Below, in pieces: positions 24,844 through 27,509 of a stretch of 27,509 nt of DNA (positions are counted from its first letter, which is position 1; every line of letters begins with the position of its first letter). The translations under genes and the position numbers were made by a program. Source of the stretch: Pelotomaculum sp. UBA3103 (GTDB taxonomy: Bacteria; Bacillota; Desulfotomaculia; Desulfotomaculales; Pelotomaculaceae); NCBI GenBank assembly GCA_002365855.1, contig DFAP01000139.1, forward strand, positions 22,106-49,614, given 5' to 3'. The notes below the pieces were generated by a model. It had not been told where the DNA came from and did no database searches. It was given only the letters and a program-made list of their open reading frames with translations.

Positions 24844-24930
24844 AGGTTTTACGGGCATAAGTTTTTAAAACATAGGCGGCGTTAGGCGCATTCCCATAGG
24901 GACATTTTATGAACCGTGGGTTTTGGGTGA

Positions 24931-24957
24931 GGCAGACAGCAGATCAAGCTGTCTGCC
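24931..24957. repeat. Perfect 10-bp inverted repeat overlapping the recombinase stop
   Basis: GGCAGACAGC (24931-24940) and GCTGTCTGCC (24948-24957) flank a 7-base loop that holds the recombinase stop codon (24944-24946, minus). It may be a terminator shared by the two converging genes, or lie near the element boundary. Confidence 0.6.
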
Positions 24958-26608
24958 TTTGCCGTTGTTCAGCTATTTTCTCGGCTTCTTCGGCGAAAGC
25001 GCCGACGACTCCGATGTCACGGTAGTGAATAATGATTTCCTGTTCTGCCGTTCTGGAGTACCGCTCTGCCCTCTCACCGATCTCGATCTTCTCGATAAAT
25101 ACGTTCAGCAGTTCACCGCTTAGCTCGTTTATCTCAGTATACCGTTTCGCCTTATTGATAAATCGGGTGACATTGGAGATGGAATCCTGCAGTTCTTCGA
25201 TCCGCTCCGCAGTCTTAGGGATTCGCTCCTTCAGGCTTTTTTGCTCTGCGTTATAGTCGCCGGACAGCATTCGGAACTGCTCATTGGTCACCTTGCCAAG
25301 CACATTATCCTCGTATAACCGTTTGAACAGGGTGCTGAGATCAGTATCCCTGCGGCGCATCAATTCCAGTTCTCTTTGAAGCCGCTCAATCTCACGCCGG
25401 ATTTCTGCGTTGTTTTTCCGGTTTATGTACTGGATAAATAATGCTTCCTGCTGCCGTGCGAAGTGGGTCACTCTCAGCAAATCATCCAGCACGATTGCAG
25501 CCAGATGGACTTCCCGAAGATAATGCGCGCTGCACTTTTCCTTGCCGCGTTTCCTGTAGGTGGAACACATAAAATTGTTTTTCACAGCGGCCATGGTGTG
25601 CGCCCGATGGAGAATCATCTTTTCTCCGCAATCGATGCACCGGACCAATCCTGAGAACATATCCTGCTCAACCATGTTCGCCCTGCGCCTTTTGCGCTTG
25701 CGGATGTCCTGCACAATATCCCATGTTTCCTTCGTAACAAGCGGTTCGTGAGTGTTTTTAAACCGAAGCTGGTCGGATTCGGGACGCTTGATCCGTTTCT
25801 TATTCTTGTAGGATACCGTGGTGTATTTTAGGCTGATGGTGTGCCCAAGATAGACTACATACTCTAAAATATCGGCAACAGATCTGCTGTTCCAATCATA
25901 AGGTCTGGTTACATCTACATTGGTCAAAAGGACGCCGGTCTTGCTGTAATAATAATATCCGGGTGTGAAAACCTGCTCACTTTTTAGCTGCTTGGCAATC
26001 TGAGCAGGGCCTTTCCCGCCAACGCAAAGGCTGAAAATTCTCTGCACTATTGGTGCGGCATCCTCGTCGGGAACAATCTTGCTTTTGGGATTGTTCTCAT
26101 CCTTTTTGTAACCATAGGGTGCTCTGGTCGTCACACGTTCGCCTCGTTCCGCTTTCGATTTAACGACCGCACGGATTTTTCGGCTGGTGTCTTTGGCATA
26201 GAAATCGTTGAACAGGTTCACGAACGGGGTGAAGTCATTGTCGCCATATAGGCTGTCTACGTTATTATTGATGGCAATGAAGCGGACTCCGTAACTGGGG
26301 AATATCATCTCGGTGTACTGCCCGACCAGTAAATAATCTCTGCCGAGACGGGACATATCCTTAACGATAATCGTAGCCACTTCGTCGTTTTCCACCATAT
26401 TCATCAGCTCTTTCCATGCAGGGCGGTTGAAGTTTGTGCCGCTGTAGCCATCGTCAGAAAGGAAGAGGATGTTCTCAAAGCCGTTGTCGGTGGCATATTT
26501 CTCCAGCATCAGCCTTTGATTTTGGATGCTGTTGGATTCGCCGTCGCGCTCGTCCTCCTGGCTCAGCCTGCCGTAGAGTATTGTATATTTTAGGTTTGCC
26601 TGTGTCAT
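24944..26608 (-). CDS. Large serine recombinase (TnpX-like site-specific integrase)
   Basis: 554 residues. The N-terminal resolvase domain (about 8-155) has catalytic S16 in YGRLSQED and the IVKDMSRLGRD motif. A recombinase domain (about 175-295) includes APYGYKKD, followed by a zinc ribbon (CIDCG...MCSTY...KCSAHY), a coiled coil and a C-terminal DUF4368-like region. This architecture is typical of integrases of clostridial conjugative or mobilisable elements such as Tn4451 (TnpX). ATG at 26608 (minus) has AAGGAGG (complement of 26614-26620) at good spacing; the longer upstream frame is not supported. All catalytic parts look intact. Its position suggests the element's end lies near 24.9 kb. 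Confidence 0.95.
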   Translation of the reverse strand: MTQANLKYTILYGRLSQEDERDGESNSIQNQRLMLEKYATDNGFENILFLSDDGYSGTNFNRPAWKELMNMVENDEVATIIVKDMSRLGRDYLLVGQYTEMIFPSYGVRFIAINNNVDSLYGDNDFTPFVNLFNDFYAKDTSRKIRAVVKSKAERGERVTTRAPYGYKKDENNPKSKIVPDEDAAPIVQRIFSLCVGGKGPAQIAKQLKSEQVFTPGYYYYSKTGVLLTNVDVTRPYDWNSRSVADILEYVVYLGHTISLKYTTVSYKNKKRIKRPESDQLRFKNTHEPLVTKETWDIVQDIRKRKRRRANMVEQDMFSGLVRCIDCGEKMILHRAHTMAAVKNNFMCSTYRKRGKEKCSAHYLREVHLAAIVLDDLLRVTHFARQQEALFIQYINRKNNAEIRREIERLQRELELMRRRDTDLSTLFKRLYEDNVLGKVTNEQFRMLSGDYNAEQKSLKERIPKTAERIEELQDSISNVTRFINKAKRYTEINELSGELLNVFIEKIEIGERAERYSRTAEQEIIIHYRDIGVVGAFAEEAEKIAEQRQRQTA

Positions 26609-26627
26609 AAATACCTCCTTTTCGTTT

Positions 26628-26695
26628 GGCAAACCGATACGGAATGTTGGTTCTGCGGATTGCTCCGCAATCCCAAGCATACCGAAGAGTTTGCC
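26628..26695. repeat. Nested inverted repeats between the two minus-strand mobile-element genes
   Basis: Outer pair GGCAAAC (26628-26634) / GTTTGCC (26689-26695). Inner perfect pair GGATTGC (26657-26663) / GCAATCC (26667-26673), with an overlapping alternative TGCGGA (26654-26659) / TCCGCA (26664-26669). It lies just upstream of the recombinase gene and could be its regulatory leader. Confidence 0.4.
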
Positions 26696-26712
26696 GAAAG
26701 TCTACTGAATTA

Positions 26713-27138
26713 TCAGAAAGATTTTCTCTCTGTTTCATGCTCCTTGTCGATTAAGGAGAGCAGCTTATCTGTGGGTAATGAGACGGCTGCTTTGGGGAAC
26801 ACAGAACTGACGGCGAATTTTTTCCCGCCCACAATCATGTGGCGTTTCAGGCATATACTGTCGGTCTGCTCCTTTAATTCCGTGTCCTCGAACAGCGGAA
26901 TAGACTTACCGTCAAGCGTTTTGTCTTTGATACCCGCCGTTTCATAGCTGCCCCAGATGCCGGTTTCGATGTAGTATTGGGATTCCTTTTTGGTTTTCCT
27001 GCCCCATAACCGATGCTTCCGTATACCCTTCTCTTTAAACAGTTCCTCGATTTTAGGTTTGCTCGGGTGCCCATCCGGGAGCAGAAATATGTAATTCGGA
27101 AAGACGTAAGCGGTAATACAATTCTGCTGAGGTTTCAT
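26713..27138 (-). CDS. Unrecognised small protein of the mobile element
   Basis: 141 residues beginning MKPQQNCITAYVFPNYIFLL. It is basic and soluble with no membrane segment and no motif I recognise. ATG at 27138 (minus) has AAGGAAG about 9 bases upstream; the longer frame to 27360 is antisense to the DUF6076-like fragment and is not supported. It is about 105 bases upstream of the recombinase on the same strand, so probably part of the same module. Confidence 0.6.
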   Translation of the reverse strand: MKPQQNCITAYVFPNYIFLLPDGHPSKPKIEELFKEKGIRKHRLWGRKTKKESQYYIETGIWGSYETAGIKDKTLDGKSIPLFEDTELKEQTDSICLKRHMIVGGKKFAVSSVFPKAAVSLPTDKLLSLIDKEHETERKSF

Positions 27139-27171
27139 AAATTTACACTTCCTTTCTGTTTTCATGCTGAA

Positions 27172-27509
27172 AATTATAGATCTGTTCGAAGGTCGGATGC
27201 GCCGCGCCGCTGCCACAACTGCAAACGCTTCTTCCTCCTGAGCAACGGTTATGACACCTGCTACTGCAATAACGTGGCTCCCGGTGAAACGGAAAAGACC
27301 TGCCGCAAGGTTGGGGCGCATAAAAAGGAAGCGCGCAAGGAAGGAAAAACACCCGCGCATCTTGAGTATGACAAGGTATATAACCGCTTAAAGACCCGTC
27401 GGGCACGAGGCAAGCTCTCCGTCGATGAATGGACGCCGCTGTTGCCTTGGCGCTGGAGTACAAGGACAAAGCCGAGGCCGGAAAGATAGAGGACGTAAAA
27501 AGATTTGTG
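27172..27509 (+). pseudogene. Frameshifted, 5'-truncated DUF6076-like gene, running off the window
   Basis: The frame from about 27172 encodes DAPRRCHNCKRFF, YDTCYCNN, ETEKTCRKVGAH and YNRLKTRRARGKLSVDEW, a cysteine-rich zinc-binding pattern matching the C-terminal part of DUF6076 proteins. After VDEW (27432) the match continues one base out of frame, AAVALALEYKDKAEAGKIEDVKRFV from 27435 to the end of the window, so a single-base deletion is likely. The N-terminal part of the family is missing: upstream bases carry the ribosome binding site of the divergent gene. A second shift near 27190-27200 is possible, since KIIDLFEG reads in another frame just before. Family assignment is from memory of the pattern. 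Confidence 0.65.

Noticed and set aside
24364..24858. 164-residue Leu/Ala-rich minus-strand frame resembling a membrane protein
   Set aside because: It is the complement of the Gly/Gln-rich codons of the lipoprotein (CAG/GGC read as CTG/GCC), which mimic a hydrophobic protein.
27013..27171. Upstream extension of the DUF6076-like frame as the start of a complete gene
   Set aside because: This part is antisense to the small minus-strand gene and its ribosome binding site, and shows no similarity to the family N-terminus.

Overview
The window looks like a bacterial chromosome segment from a moderately GC-rich, Gram-positive-type Firmicute, probably an anaerobic spore-forming Clostridia of the Desulfotomaculum/Pelotomaculum (Peptococcaceae) kind. 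This is inferred from the gene content (YlmC/YmxH-family PRC-barrel protein, CooT, type 4 uracil-DNA glycosylase, MinJ-like protein, sigma-H-type promoter). It also follows from the gene order hpf - secA - prfB - yitT-type - ftsE - ftsX - M23 - ctp - minJ-like, which matches the Bacillus subtilis yvyD-secA-prfB-yvjA-ftsEX-ctpB-minJ region. Nearly all genes lie on the plus strand. The species was not determined.

Layout. Bases 1-3125 carry the 3' part of a phosphoglucomutase/phosphomannomutase, the lipid II flippase murJ and a small PRC-barrel protein. Bases 3154-7980 carry metK behind a promoter and a leader with two mutually exclusive hairpins. They also carry a compact IS200/RAYT-type element bounded by perfect 23-bp inverted repeats, a membrane GAF-GGDEF cyclic-di-GMP synthase and a ComF-type phosphoribosyltransferase. 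Bases 7981-8341 are an AT-rich gene-free stretch with two abutting perfect DnaA boxes and a strong sigma-A promoter for a cold-shock protein. Next come hpf with a near-perfect sigma-H promoter, a secreted protein with three tandem bacterial Ig-like repeats, secA, and prfB with its programmed +1 frameshift site.

Bases 15138-21704 are an envelope and division block: YitT-type membrane protein, ftsE-ftsX, a coiled-coil M23 protein, a carboxy-terminal processing protease and a MinJ-like PDZ membrane protein, separated by clear intrinsic terminators. Bases 21701-23114 carry cooT, a type 4 uracil-DNA glycosylase and a convergent DUF2508 gene. Bases 23281-24843 encode an orphan sugar-binding-type lipoprotein with long Gly/Gln-rich inserts.

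The right end (about 24931-27509) is accessory DNA: a large serine recombinase and an unrecognised small gene on the minus strand, then a frameshifted DUF6076-like gene fragment that runs off the window. This looks like one end of an integrated, possibly decaying, mobile element.

The most unusual items are the metK leader, the tandem DnaA-box site between comF and csp, the RAYT element with its hairpin over the transposase ribosome binding site, and the Gly/Gln-interrupted solute-binding lipoprotein. I did not find a clear-cut new multi-gene system.
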